64,000 nucleotides of DNA from Chelydra serpentina (lineage: Eukaryota > Chordata > Testudines > Chelydridae): contig JBAIAC010000033.1 of NCBI GenBank assembly GCA_037349315.1, positions 13,472,001 to 13,536,000 on the forward strand, given 5' to 3'. Numbering within the stretch: the stretch's first letter is position 1; each line of letters starts with the position of its first letter. Of this stretch, positions 23,290 to 35,008 are shown piece by piece. The notes beneath the pieces were generated by a model that was not told where the DNA came from, made no database searches, and worked only from the letters and a program-made list of their open reading frames with translations. The position numbers were made by a program, and so were the translations under genes.

Positions 23290-23385
23290 GAGTATCCACA
23301 CTAGACTTTACAGACACGTTAGGCACCTCGAGTTAATGGGTAATCAATTAACTTGAGGTACAAAAGTCTAGTGAAGACAAGCCCG
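23290..23385. mobile_element. Very short palindromic MITE
   Basis: Arms 'cacactagactt' and 'aagtctagtg', plus an inner pair 'cctcgagttaat' and 'attaacttgagg', make almost the whole element a hairpin. Confidence 0.55.
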
Positions 23386-24276
23386 GGGACCTGTCCCAAT
23401 AGATAGTTTTAGTACCCAAACAGCATCAGGCTCCCCACATGCTCCAGCAATGGGCACACAGATTTTTTTTTTTAAATCAGTAAATGCAGTATATGCTGTT
23501 TGTTTCCTCATGTTTACGCTTATTCGCCTTCAGCTCAAAACATTATTCTATACTTTCCCCCCTCTTCATTTTACAGATAGAGTTCATTACCCCAGTTTTC
23601 ACTACAAACTCAGGAAATTCAGTTAAGGTTTCAATGAAAAGCAACCCAAATATGTTTAGAAGCCTCAATTGTGCATTTCCCTGCTTTAATATGTTTGGAT
23701 ATCTTTTAACTGTAATCCCAGTTCCCTTGAATGTTCTGATATATATTACTGTTTGTTTAGACGTTCCCCAGGCATCAGGGGAAAGAGAGAGAGACACCCA
23801 GCAAAAAGCTTCAGCAAACTCTTTGCCCTCAATAAAACTGGGACCTTTTCCTCATAGTTTGATTCACCAAAGCAGGGCAACACTGTCTACCACACTGGTG
23901 CCATCACAAAAGAAATCAAACTTATTTTTCATTGCCATTATCAAAATCTTGATTAAAATTACTGCATTTGTTTTTCAGATCTTTCTCTTCTCTTTACGCC
24001 TCTATATCCCACTCATTCCTTCAGCTGGGGATTGTTCTCACTTCTCTGGGGTGAAACTGTCTTAATTATCATTCTGTTCTTTAAACACTTGGCTTCATAT
24101 CATCAAGTTCCTTTTAACTAAATCAACCATGCAATTTTAAATACGCAAACCTGGCTGGATTAAGCACTAAGCACAATAGGCCTATGCCTAGGGCCCTAAA
24201 CTCAGAGATCATAGGACAATGAGATGACATCATCACACTCAGGCGACACGTCACAACAAGCCTAGAAGGCATAGGA
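23386..24276. other. Intron 1, no gene recognised
   Basis: A 193-codon open frame (plus strand, 23484-24065) lies here. It has no recognisable domain, is rich in Phe/Ser/Ile/Leu as expected from AT-rich DNA, and has no promoter or splice context, so I do not call it a gene. Confidence 0.5.
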
Positions 24277-25799
24277 CAGCATTTCTCAAGCTGGGGGTCC
24301 TGAGGATAATGTAGGGGGCTTGTGAGAGCTGCAGCTGCTGCTGGCCATGCCACCCTTACTTCTGCGCTGTTGCTTAGGGTTGCCAACTTTCTACCTGCAC
24401 AAAACCGAACACCCTTGCCCCGCCCCCTTCCCCAAGGCCCCACCCCTTCCTCACCCTTCTCTGAGGCCCCACCCCCGCTCACTCCATCCATCCCTCCCTC
24501 TGTCGCTCACTCTCCCCACCCTCACTCATTGGCTCATTTTCACCAGGCTGGTCAGGGGCCTGAGGTGCAGGAGGGGGTAAGGGCTCTGGCTGGAGTGCGG
24601 GCTCCAGGGTGGGGCCAGGGATGAGGGGTTTGGGGTGCAGGAAGGGGCTCCAGGCTGGGGAGATGGAGCCAAGGGGTTTGGAGTACGGGAGGGGGCTCTG
24701 GGCTGAGGCAGCAGGGTTCAGAGGGTGGGAGGGTGATCAGGGCTGGGAAGTGAGGGCTCCAGGGTGGGGCTGGGGATGAGGGGTTTGGGGTACAGGAGGG
24801 TGCTTCAGGCTGGGATCAAGGGGTTTGAAGGGCAGTATGGGGGGATCGGGGCTGGAGCAGGGAGTTGGGGACCGGGAGGGGGTCAGGGGTTCAGGCTCCG
24901 GGCAGCACTTACCTCAAGCAGCTCCCGGAAGCAACGGCATGTGCATCCCCCCGCCCCCTATATGGAGCCGTGTCCAGGCAGCTCTGCGCACTACCCCGTC
25001 CACAGGCGCCGGCCCCGCAGCTCCTATTGGCCACAGTTCCCAGCCAATGGGGGCAGCACTTGGGGCAGGGGCAGCATCTAGAGCCCCCTGGTTGCCCCTA
25101 CATGTAGGAGCCGGAGGGGAGGACATGCTGGTTGCTTCCTGGGAGCAGTGCGGAGGCTAACAGAGAGCCTGCTAGCCCCGTTGCATGGTGCCGCCAATCG
25201 GACAGTCAATGGCCTGGTCAGCGGTACTGACCAGAGCTGCCAGGATCCCTTTTCGACCGGGTGTTCTGGTCGAAAACCGGACACCTGGTCATCCTATGCT
25301 GCTGGCGGTGGCACTGCCTTCAGAGCCAGGCAGCCAGGGAATGAATGTGGAGGACCGATTTAAGAGTATGCCTCAGTTCTCTGGAGTTGCGATTGAAAAA
25401 ATTGTGTGCTTCAAAACAGCAGCACCCCTCAAATTAGGTGTCCAGATACTTGTTTGTATATAGTTGTGTATAAAGCCACAGGCCTTGGACAATGCTATGA
25501 TGATTGCCACAATCACTGGAAAAGGCTTCCAGCTCCCCAAAGTGTACCCTGTTGTCTATTTTATTTTTTCAAAAAATGTGTTTCTTAAATGCCCATATAT
25601 TTATTGATGAAAACTGTTGTTTACACTTTTTGAAAGGCTTCAGCTCCTTCCACTGCAGGGATAATGATTACATGCTTCATGTAGTGCTCTTAGTATATAC
25701 AGTCATTTACTATCACTTTTTTTCCCCGGGGGTGGGGTATCATCACAGCCTGAATTATTTTCAAAGGGGGACCCAGCAAAAAAAGTTTGAGAACCCCTG
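24277..25799. mobile_element. hAT (Charlie-like ends) carrying a nested element
   Basis: The left end CAGCATTTCTCAAGCTGGGG and the right end, whose complement is CAGGGGTTCTCAAACTTTTT, form a diverged inverted repeat of the TTCTCAAAC type. No octamer duplication is visible. Much of its length is the 24375-25296 insertion. Confidence 0.5.
24375..25296. mobile_element. hAT-like element, TAGGGTTGCCA family, nested
   Basis: Begins TAGGGTTGCCAACTTTC and ends with 'aaaaccggacacctggtcat', with a decayed copy of the complement ATCCTA. Internal 'aaaaccgaacaccc' and 'cgaaaaccggacac' motifs also pair. The interior from about 24.55 to 24.9 kb is a G-rich tandem array matching, on the other strand, the array in the 15.1 kb element. 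Confidence 0.6.
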
Positions 25800-26565
25800 G
25801 CTGTTCTTAACTCCAATGATGGGGATTCCACAGCCACCCTTGGTAACCTATTCCAGTGCTTAACTATCCTTGTAGTTGGAAAGTTTTTCCTAATATCTAA
25901 CCTAAATCTTCCTTGCTGCAGATTAAGCTTATTACTTCTTGTCCTACCTTCAATGAACACAGAGAACAATAGATCACTGTCCTCTTTATAATAACCCTTA
26001 ACGTATTTGAAGATTGTTATCAGGTCCCTCCTCAGTCTTCTTTTCTCAAGACTAAACATACCCAGTTTTTTTAATCTTTCCTCATAGCTCAGGTTTTCTA
26101 AACCTTCTCCAATTTGTACACATCTTTCTGAAAGTTTGGCATCCAAAACTGGACGCAGCACTTGAGCTGAGACTTCACTAGAGCCAAGTAGAGTGGAATG
26201 AACCTTTCAGGTCCCAGGTAAAACACTCCTGTTAATACACCCAGAATATTTATCTTTATCACAACTGCATCACATAATTGGCTTATATTAAATTTGTGAT
26301 CCACCATAACCTCCAGATCCCTTTCAGCAGAACTACCGTCCTAGACGTAGTTGTTCATTTGATTTTTCTTTCCTAAGTGCAGTACTTTGCACTTGTCTTT
26401 ACTGCATTTCATTGTGTTCATTCCAGATCAATTCTCCAATTTATCAAGGTCCTTTTAAATTCTAATCCTGTCCTCCACGGTGCTTGCAAACTCTCCCAGC
26501 ATAGTGTCATCTATAAATTTTATTAGCATACTCTCCACTCTGTTATCCAAGTCATTAATTAAAAT
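25800..26565 (-). pseudogene. CR1 LINE ORF2 fragment, reverse-transcriptase C-terminus
   Basis: On the minus strand this gives the typical CR1 sequence. A degenerate FIDDT (from FADDT, the catalytic-region motif) lies near 26525-26500. It is followed by a stretch like KCKVLHLG, then PLYLALVKSQLKCCVQFW near 26210-26155, then LSYEERLKKLGMFSLEKRRL and GRFRLDIRKNF. The longest intact piece is 152 codons. Frame changes split the domain into at least two frames. CR1 is a non-LTR retrotransposon; this copy is dead and truncated at both ends. Its left side stops at the hAT right end at 25799. Confidence 0.88.
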
Positions 26566-26789
26566 ATGGAACTACCTCTATCTACACTTTAAAAAAAAAA
26601 AAAGATCATGGTGTATCTTTTCCTGTCTTGTTTTCAGGGCTGGTATTTGTCTCTCCCACCACATCATATATTCCTTTCTCTTTCTTTCCATATGTACTGT
26701 GATCTAACCTCCCCCTCTATATTTTCTCTCCTCTTCCCCCACTATCAAATCTATAAATTAGGAATAATAAATAACAGCAGCATTCTCCA

Positions 26790-27125
26790 GGTTGGAGGGA
26801 GAAAGAAAACAAGGAAACAGACCCTGAAGACAGGTCTAACACAGTTTTTGGATTGGTATAACCCCTAGTGTGGATGCAGTTCTACTAGTATAAAGGTGCC
26901 AGTATAACTTATTCCCCTTTCTGAACAAGAATAAGCTATAACCATATAACTACCTTTATACCAGTATAACTGTGTGCATCCCACAGGATTTGTATTGCTT
27001 TAACTATGCTGGTAGAAGAAAAGCAGTCCAAACTTTGGATGTAGACAATTAAAAAATGCAGGAAAAGATACACCATGATCTATAATAGGAAATAAGAGAG
27101 CAAGTGGAGTGATGCCTGAAAGAAA
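26790..27125. repeat. Purine-rich repeat unit interrupted by a MITE
   Basis: 26.80-26.84 kb ('gaaacagaccctgaagacag') and 27.06-27.12 kb ('aaaagatacaccatgatcta') match consecutive parts of the sequence at 32.98-33.05 kb. Here they are separated by the MITE. See the separate MITE entry. Confidence 0.55.
26848..27058. mobile_element. Harbinger-like MITE, inserted in a repeat
   Basis: Contains 'ccctagtgtggatgcagtt', 'agtataacttattcccc' and 'ataccagtataactgtgtgc', the same motif family as at 22.9 kb. Exact ends are unclear. Confidence 0.5.
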
Positions 27126-27347
27126 GGAATATTTAGCAAGACAGGTAACTAATTACAAATAATAAAAGTTCATTCCATAGATAGCTGTCATTAATGGTAA
27201 CATTTTTATTCAGTCTATTGTAAATGGTACACCTTGTTTTATTTCTTTAAATTACAGGGGCGGTGGCTGTATAGCTATTTTTCACCTTGGCTAGGGGCTT
27301 AGAAACTTTTGCCACCATAAAAATGTCAGTTAGGCGTGTCACCCCTC

Positions 27348-27575
27348 CCCCTCAGACATTCCTATACCAGCAAAAGCCCTTGTGTAGACAGTTATATAGG
27401 CATAAGAGTGCTTTTCTGGTATAGCTTATTTCACTTACAAAACTGGTATAAACTATACCAGCAGAAATGCATTTATGCTAGTATAATCTGTGTCTAGAGT
27501 AGGCGAGTTTGTAGGTATTGCTATGCTGGTACAGTTATATCAGCAAACCTTTTCTATTGTAGACTAGGCTGTAAA
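27348..27575. mobile_element. Harbinger-like MITE, decayed
   Basis: Left part 'cttgtgtagacagttatat', right part 'tattgtagactaggctgtaa', with internal 'ggtataaactataccag' palindrome. Ends eroded. Confidence 0.45.
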
Positions 27576-28540
27576 TCCTCAGACTAGTGTTAGGTAAATT
27601 AGTTAAGTCTTGCATGGAGCTGGATAGTGCTAAACCAACCCCCTAATTTGTATTCAGAAATAAAGGCTCCTGCAGCTGGAGCAACCTGGAGAGCACAGGT
27701 GTAACATTCTTACCATGTGAGTAACACTGCTAACTAATGCCCCAGTCCTAAAAATGACTGCATATAGCCACATTTGGTATGCCCATGCTGAGTCCTTCAA
27801 AGGGGCTTAATGCAGCTAGTACAAGGTTCTCATCACTGAAAGTAGCCCCCCCGCCCACTATCCCATAAAGCTCAAACTTTATCACTTTTGCAGGTGGTGC
27901 ATTTTAAATTTGAAACTAAGCAAAATCTGTTCATCCATGTTTGTATTAACATGGGGGTAATAAGTGTGTGTGTGTTCACATGTGTATACTTTTCTACTTG
28001 AAGTCTTAAAAATCTGTTTATTGTCCTAATATAGCTCAAAAACCACTAAAACTTCCCAAATGGTTGCTTCTTGCTGATAACTATTTTCTGGGAAGAGGGA
28101 GGGGGGGGAGGAGAGAGAGAGAGAGAGTGAGTGAGTGAATGCGTGCGTGCTAGATTTATGCGCATTGCCGTTTTTAACCAACTAGTCACATTTTCATTGT
28201 TATAGTGTCTGTACTTAACGTTTTTAATTCTATGTTTAGGCATCATTAGAATGGTGAACGTGTCTAATGTAAAATTGAGGATTCCTGCATTCTGGACTCT
28301 GTCATGCACAGATTTTTGAGTGTCATGGGGCTATCTGAATATTAATGACTTTTAGCATTCCTGTATGGCAGAGCATGGGGGGGGACCCTGTAGAAGTCAG
28401 TGAATGTGCCAATGACTCAGACATCTTCTGGTGTGATCAACCACACTGAGTTTTTGTCTTTTAAATGAAAGTACTTTGCAGAAAGTCTCACCATCACTTT
28501 CCCCCAGGACAGAATGGAATGCTACATTTGCCTTCTAATA
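27576..28540. other. Intron 1, no gene; GA-rich microsatellite
   Basis: A (GA)n tract turning into GAGT and GCGT units lies at about 28105-28150. Otherwise nothing supportable. Confidence 0.5.
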
Positions 28541-29806
28541 CAGGCCTGCACAACTCGTAAAGCGGTGAGGGCCATATTACTCCAAAGAAAACAGCTGAGG
28601 GCCGAAACCACCTAGCCCCGTGGAAACACCCCCCCCCCCCCCCCCAGCACCGCCCCCCCCCCACGGAAACAACCCCTCCTTCCCCAGCGCTGGGGTGTGC
28701 TTATCAGTATTCCATGTTTAATAGACAGTTGTGATAAATACCTGTATAAGTGAAGGATGAATTAATGTGAATGTACTGCAAATAATTGATAAGAGAGACT
28801 AGAGCAGGCTGACCTTTTGAAGGTGATTTCACTAAATGAGTGTAGGACAGTTTTTATCCTGTGATACATTGTGGGTTTTTTAATTTTCAAGTGAGGAGAA
28901 GTCACATGCAAGACGGGGATAGAATGGTTTAGTTGGGGGAGGAGGGCATAGACCAGGCCTGCACAACTCGTAAAGCGGCGAGGACCATAGTACTCCAAAG
29001 AAAACAGCTGAGGGCCGAACCCCCCCTGGCCCTGCGGAAACACCCCCCCCCCCCAGCGCCGCCCGCCCTGTGGAAACAACCCCTCCTTCCCCAGCGCTGG
29101 GGTGTGGAAGCCTGTAGAGGGGGAAAGAAACAGTGCGCATAGGGTGACCAGATCACAGCAGTAAAATAGGACCCGCCCCCTCCCCGCTAGGCCCCACCAT
29201 CACCCCCTCTTCACGCCCCCAGGGGTCACTATATTACTGCACACAACAGTCAATCAATGCAGTTGTAGATAAATCTCTGCATTATGCATTTTTCTATAAC
29301 TTTTATATGACTTTGTATTGAACCTTGCTAATATGTTTATAGCAGGCCCCTAAGATAGTATAATTAAGGTAAAAGAAAAATGTCTTTTTGCTAGAAGCAG
29401 AATAAGATCTTCACCCCACTTTGTATTCAATTGTCCTGTTGAATGAATGAGGTGTGAATGAGGAAGGCGTGGAAGGCAGGCACCTCCAGACAGCTGCAAC
29501 CCTTGGAGAGGGGATGGGAACCAGACCAAGGACAATCAAACTTGTCAAGTGTGTTGACTAGAGAAGAGCAGACATACTGAAGGCCTCGGGGGTTAGAAGC
29601 AAGCACCTTCCTTTGGGAACACCCTCTTTGCAGCATTGGGACAACCCCCAGCCCAGAGATAAGCAGCAAAAAGAACCAACGGACACAGTCCCAGATTTTG
29701 GGCCGCACAGTGAGCCCACCTACTCACCCCTCCCGCCACCCGCAGGCCACACAGTGAGCCCATGCGGGCCGCATGCGGCCCCTGGGCCGCATGTTGTGCC
29801 GGCCTG
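28541..29806. mobile_element. Composite hAT element with duplicated left end
   Basis: The left end CAGGCCTGCACAAC at 28541 and right end TTGTGCCGGCCTG at 29806 are flanked by the exact octamer TTCTAATA (28533-28540 and 29807-29814). A second copy of the left about 160 bp starts at 28954. Both copies share 'aactcgtaaagcgg', 'gaaaacagctgagggccg' and C-runs. Between them is 258 bp of other sequence. From about 29139 a TAGGGTGACC-type MITE left end and LTR-like sequence (29225-29640) interrupt the interior. Confidence 0.75.
28628..28676. repeat. Poly(C) tracts
   Basis: Two C-runs (about 18 and 9) separated by 'agcacc'. They lie inside the left-end copy of the composite hAT. A shorter equivalent is at about 29042-29054. 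Confidence 0.85.
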
Positions 29807-29814
29807 TTCTAATA

Positions 29815-30834
29815 CAACAAGAAATGTTACAAAATAAGTGGACATGAAAAAGGCACCCTTATTACATCACAACTGAAATTAAGGTTTACATTCTAAATTG
29901 AATAGAGTATCTCAGCAGGACAAATAATGGAACAATGTAATTCAATGCGGATCCAATGCTTAGTTTTTCCACGTGTGCCTCTAACTAAGTATTTAAAGTG
30001 TATTTAAAATGTTTGGCTGTGGATTGCATCATCCATTCTATTCTACTTAAAATAGAACTACACTTGGACAAACTCCTTCAATGAGACTGCCAACCCTGTT
30101 GGCAGAGATGGTACAAGGTCAGAGCAAATTCACTGTGCTCTAATCCCAAACACTGGGGACTCCATGACTACCACTTCACTAAATCTTCTACACATGCAGT
30201 CCTCCTGCTAAATTCTGAAGTTTAAACATTACATTTCAATATTCAACCACAGTGAAAAATTTTGCCATTTAGATTTATCTCCACTAACACACAGCTGAGG
30301 TCAAAATAGATTCTGAAGTTTGTTAATCTGCTCAGATGAACACATCTGAAATAATTATTCCATGGGCAAGTAATATGTGCTACTTATGGCAACATAAATA
30401 GTAACCCAACAATCTCTGTTGGGGTTAGAAAAATCCCTTCACCCAAGACGAATAGGGAACATTTTTCGGTAAATTTTCATCTACAGGATCTAAGCTTTCA
30501 AGAAAGAAAGGGCTTGTCTGAAACCTAAAACAGCGATAAATTAATAAAGTGCTTTCTTCCTGAGTCTGCAGCCAGCCAGCCCCAGTGCCTCTGCTACTAC
30601 TCATTGCTTTACCGACATGCAACAGAGGGGAAAACCAAACACCATTGGTTCTCACTGTTGTTACTGAAAAATCTGTTGGCATCAGTGAACGTGACAGGAA
30701 TCTTGTTAATTTTCTCTGCAGTGTGAGGATAAGCAGCAAAGGTAGGCAAGAGAACTGTTCACTGAGGAGATTGATTCAGACACAAGGTCTGGGATAAGAT
30801 TACCACAGTCCCGCCTTTCCCACTCAGCCTCCTA
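29815..30834. other. Intron 1, no gene recognised
   Basis: No supportable coding or RNA feature. Confidence 0.5.
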
Positions 30835-30980
30835 GGGTATGTCTACACTGCAGATGGGAGCAAGCCTCCCAGCCTGGTAAGACAGGCTCACGCTAGTGGA
30901 GCTCAAGCCAGTGCGTCAAAAATAGCAGTATGGATGTTGCAGGTTGGAGCTCAGGCTCTCAAGTCCACCCTAGGTTCAGA
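30835..30980. mobile_element. Harbinger-like MITE fragment
   Basis: Left end GGGTATGTCTACACTGCAG with interior 'ggagctcaggctctcaag'. The right terminal repeat is not recognisable. Confidence 0.45.
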
Positions 30981-31179
30981 AAGTGGGGGCTGGGAGAAAT
31001 CAGAGAAAGAATGCTCTTTCTCCAGAAAGAAAAATGCTTCCTGGCAGGACAGACTTTAAATGTATCAGACACCCACTTGCCAAAAAGATGCAAGTCATCA
31101 AAAATGATGCAGGGACAGTACCTTGGCCCAGATCATTGCCTCCCACAGAAACACCCATGGAAGTGTGGAAGTAGATAAA

Positions 31180-31600
31180 GGGAATTTGGATGCAGGCCTC
31201 TGAAATGAGCAGAACTCAGGGTAACTCTAGTTTTAATAACACGAGATTTGAAGAAGCAGGGCTCACATCAGAAGCGGGTGGGAAGACAGCAGAGTAGAGT
31301 CAGCGTGACCCAGCCTTGAGATAGCTATGTTTTGAGAACAGAAGTGAGAAAATACAGGAATGGGCAAGACATAATATAAACAAACTGCAGTTGTTGATCA
31401 TTACTGTATGTAACAAAAGGTATAAATGTTTGCCTTAATAGTTTATCTTTTGAGAGACCGGCCTAAGAGGGGGAAATAGATCATGGTGTATCTAGTGCAC
31501 TCTCTCCCTCTGTGCAATTGCCTGAGAAAATAAAGTGTATCGGACTTGCTGCACCCAACCGAGAGAGTAAGAACTGTTTTTCTCTGACAGAAGGGAACTC
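31180..31600 (+). mobile_element. Possible solo LTR fragment
   Basis: A TATA-like 'ggtataaatg' at about 31418 is followed about 110 bp later by AATAAA at about 31529, then a short stretch ending 'tttttctctgaca'. Promoter, poly(A) signal and short U5 in that order suggest a retroviral-type LTR in plus orientation. The 5' boundary and target duplication were not found. No coding remnants are adjacent. Confidence 0.4.
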
Positions 31601-32052
31601 CATTGGAGGAAATCACCACCCACATCAGAATGTGTATGTAGCCCCCAGCAAGTCTGGAGGCTGCAGGAGGCCTGTGCTTCTGCCCCTGGCAGACTTCCTC
31701 CTGGGATGGGACAGTTCTGAAAAGTTACTAAAGCCTCGAGGTATGTTTTTGTTCTTATTGTTTTCAAACTAATTTCCACAGATCTCAGGAGGGACAATTT
31801 TCATCCTCTTGGACTGCACACCCCTCCCCAGTGGAAACCTCTGCAGAGTTTGGAATGGGGGTGGGAATGGCAGCTGCATGCATTCCCTTGTTCCTGGAGC
31901 AGATTTAGAGAGCATGATCAGCACCCTGACAAGAACCCCAGCAACTGGGATTAGTTTCCCATCTCAGTGTTGCACCTGGATAACGATATTCCCCATCTTT
32001 AATACCAGTCTGCGGCTAGTACGTTTAGTCCTCCGGCTGTAAGTGTCTAACC

Positions 32053-32772
32053 CAGGGGTGGGCAAACTTTTTGGCCCGAGGGCCACACATCAGGTTGCAA
32101 AATTGTACGGAGGGCCGGGTAGGGAAGACCATGCCCCCCAAAACAGCCTGGCCCCTCCCTCTATCTGCCCCCCTCAGAAACCCATCCAACCTCCCCCGCT
32201 CCTTGTCTCCTGACTACCCCTCCAGAGACCCCCCCCGCCCCAACCACCTCCCGCAAGATCCCAGCCTCTATCTATGTCCCCCTGCTCCTTGTGCCCTGAC
32301 AGCCCCCTCCAGAGACCCCTCACTCCTAACCACCACCACCCGGGACCCCACACCCTATCTAAGCCCCCCTGCTCCCTGACTGTCCCGACCCCCATCCACA
32401 CCCCCGCCCCCTGACAAACCCCCGGGGACTCCCACGTCTATCCAACCCCACCCGTTCCCTGACCATCCCCCCAGAATCTCTGCCCCATCCAATTTCCCCC
32501 TGCTCCCTGTCCCCTGACTGCCCCCCGGGACTCCTTGCCCCTTATCCAACCCCCCAGCTCTGGCCGCCCGGCCCCCTTACTACGCTGCTCAGAGCAGCGG
32601 CTGGAACCAGACACGCTGCTGCGCTGCCCCGTCAGAGTGCGCAGCCCCACCCACCAGAGTCCTGCCCACGTGGCGGTGTGACTGCGGAGGAACAGCGGTG
32701 GAGGGGCGAGGGGGAGCCTCCCCAGCGAGCTCAGGGGCCGGACAGGACAGGGCTGCAGTTTGCTCACCCCTG
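32053..32772. mobile_element. hAT-like non-autonomous element
   Basis: The ends CAGGGGTGGGCAAACTTTTT and GTTTGCTCACCCCTG are flanked by an exact octamer GTCTAACC (32045-32052 and 32773-32780). The interior is a C-rich degenerate tandem array ('ctgccccccgggactcc' style) with no coding capacity. Confidence 0.88.
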
Positions 32773-32780
32773 GTCTAACC

Positions 32781-33090
32781 TAGTTTCCAAGCCTTATGCC
32801 TGGATGGGTGTGAGTGGATGGAAGAAAGACAGGGAGAAATGATGGGATAAATTAGAAAAGAAAAGCAGGATATGAAAAGTATGATTTGGGGGAGAAACGG
32901 GAGAAGAAAAGAAAAAATAGGGGAGGAAGTAGAGAATGTAATAAATGTGTTGGGGAGGAGAAGACAAAGGAGGAGAAGAAAGAGAGAAACAGGACACTGA
33001 AGACAAGAGATAGGAAAAGATACACCATGATCTATTGTAGGAAAGACAGAAATGATGTGGAATATAAGACCAAGAGAGATCCTTAGGGTG
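32781..33090. repeat. Purine-rich repeat, uninterrupted relative of the 26.8 kb unit
   Basis: Strong A/G bias on the plus strand. Includes 'aaacaggacactgaagacaa' followed directly by 'aaaagatacaccatgatcta'. These two blocks are separated by a MITE at 26.8-27.1 kb. Confidence 0.5.
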
Positions 33091-34085
33091 CGAGCTCCAA
33101 AGGGCAGGCACTGTGCCGTCTCACTTGTCTGGAAAGCCCCTAATAGACAGTAGGCAATAAATAAGGAAATAAATTAAACTGAGTTCATCAAATAGTAATC
33201 AACAAATTATTTGAGGAATTTTACCAGTATTAATGTTGAATAATAATTCAACGTATGCTTTTTTCATAGTGTTCATCGAGCTCTGCTGCTTGTCAAATCA
33301 GCTGGTGAAAATATTATCAGAAATTCTGGTGCAGTGCTTTGACTGTACTAAAATATTTTACTACTTGTAGTAGTATTTACAATTTTTCAAATCTATTACA
33401 TAGACAAAATGACTGAAAATATTACCATTATATACAGTACACACCTGTCACTTTAAATTGCAGGATGCATAGCTTTGGGGAAGGAAGGCATAGTCTTTGG
33501 ACATTAGAGCACAGGTATTATTCACCCACACTCGTAGGCTCAGTCCTCAGGCTACTAGGTGTCAGTTACGGGTTTCAAGCTGTGCTCCATAATCACAAAC
33601 CCAAAGATCCCATTCAGTGACAACCACCATATACCACAGACAATACACCATAACCTTAACTCTGCCCTAATAGGGATACCAGCTTTCCACTAATCCTTTA
33701 ACTAAACTCCCTACCACCACCAAACAGATCATTATCCTTTCTGCACAGTTCTGGAAAATCCTGTTCACTCACATTTGGAGTCTGGCATCCCTGCTGAAAC
33801 AAAGTTAAGGTTGTAGTGTGCTGTCAAAGATGCATGGCAGTGGTCCTGTAATGAAGTGTATGTCTGTGAATGGAGGAGTAGAAGGCCATAATTTTTCATT
33901 TCTGTGTTTTTGTGCTTCACTATGTTATTTATAGACCAGACATAACGAACAAGTAATGTAATGTTACTGTGTATTAATTCTCCAGGTTTTTTAGACTGAG
34001 AAAATCTCTTCAATACAACAGTGGTTACTTTAGATGAGAATAGGATCTTTGTGAACATGTCCAGCCAGCTCAGGTTTCATTAAGA
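33091..34085. other. Intron 1, no gene recognised
   Basis: Nothing supportable. Confidence 0.5.
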
Positions 34086-34954
34086 TACAGTAACTCCTCA
34101 CTACAGTAACTCCTCACTTAAAGTCATCCCGGTTAACGCTGTTTCGTTGTTACGTTGCTGATCAATTAGGGAACATGCTCGTTTAAAGTTGTGCAATGCT
34201 CCCTTCTAACGTCGTTTGGCAGCTGCCTGCTTTGTCCAATACTTGCAGGAAGGGCAGCCCGTTGCAGCTAGCTGGTGGGGGCTTGGAGCCAGGGTGGACC
34301 GGCAGCGCCCCTATCAGCTCCTCGCTCACCTAAGTTTCCTGTGTGGCAGCTGCCCAGCAGGCTATCAATTGCCGGAAGTTCAGTTGTCCCTCCCCCCACT
34401 GCCATGTGCTGCTCCTGCCCTCTTCCTTGGAGTGCTCCCGGGAGCCTCCTGCTTGCTGTGCGGGTGGCGGAGAGGGAGAAGGGGGGCTAACGTCAGGGTT
34501 TCCCCCTCCCCCCTGCTCCTGCACCCTGCTTACCCCATCTTCCATAGAGCAGGGGGGACACACGACAGGGCTCAGAATGGAGGGAGCTTCCTGGCAGCGG
34601 CTGCGGTCTCAGCTTGCTGATCTACTTAACAAGGCAGTATACTTAAGAGTGGGGTCAGCGTACTTAAAGGGGCAATGCGCATATCTCTCTCTCACACACA
34701 CACACCGTGTGTGTCTCTGTCTGCCATGCTGTCTCCTCTCCCTCCACTCGTGCTGCCTTGTAGAGTGTGAGGCTACATTAACAACAATGAGTTTACCCTT
34801 GAGGGCTCAGCCAGTTGCTAGTTCATCATTTAGCAGTAAGGCATTCCCTGGGAAATATCCCGCCCTCTTCCACCCTCTGACTTCACCACCTCAACCAAGC
34901 TTCACAATCATCATCGCTGTGTACCAGTATTAAATTGTTTGTTTAAAACTTATA

Positions 34955-34975
34955 CTGTGTGTGTGTGTGTGTGTA
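34955..34975. repeat. (TG)n microsatellite
   Basis: About ten TG units followed by 'tatacatacatgtataa'. It lies inside the mariner-like element. Confidence 0.85.
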
Positions 34976-35008
34976 TACATACATGTATAACTTATATATA
35001 TAGAAGTC

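Noticed and set aside
23484..24065. 193-codon plus-strand frame as a gene
   Set aside because: No domain, biased composition from AT-rich DNA, no splice or promoter context. A homology search would settle it.
34216..34933. Frames of 134 and 196 codons in the mariner-like element as a transposase
   Set aside because: No DDE/D pattern or helix-turn-helix that I can see; low-complexity Ser/Pro/Cys content.
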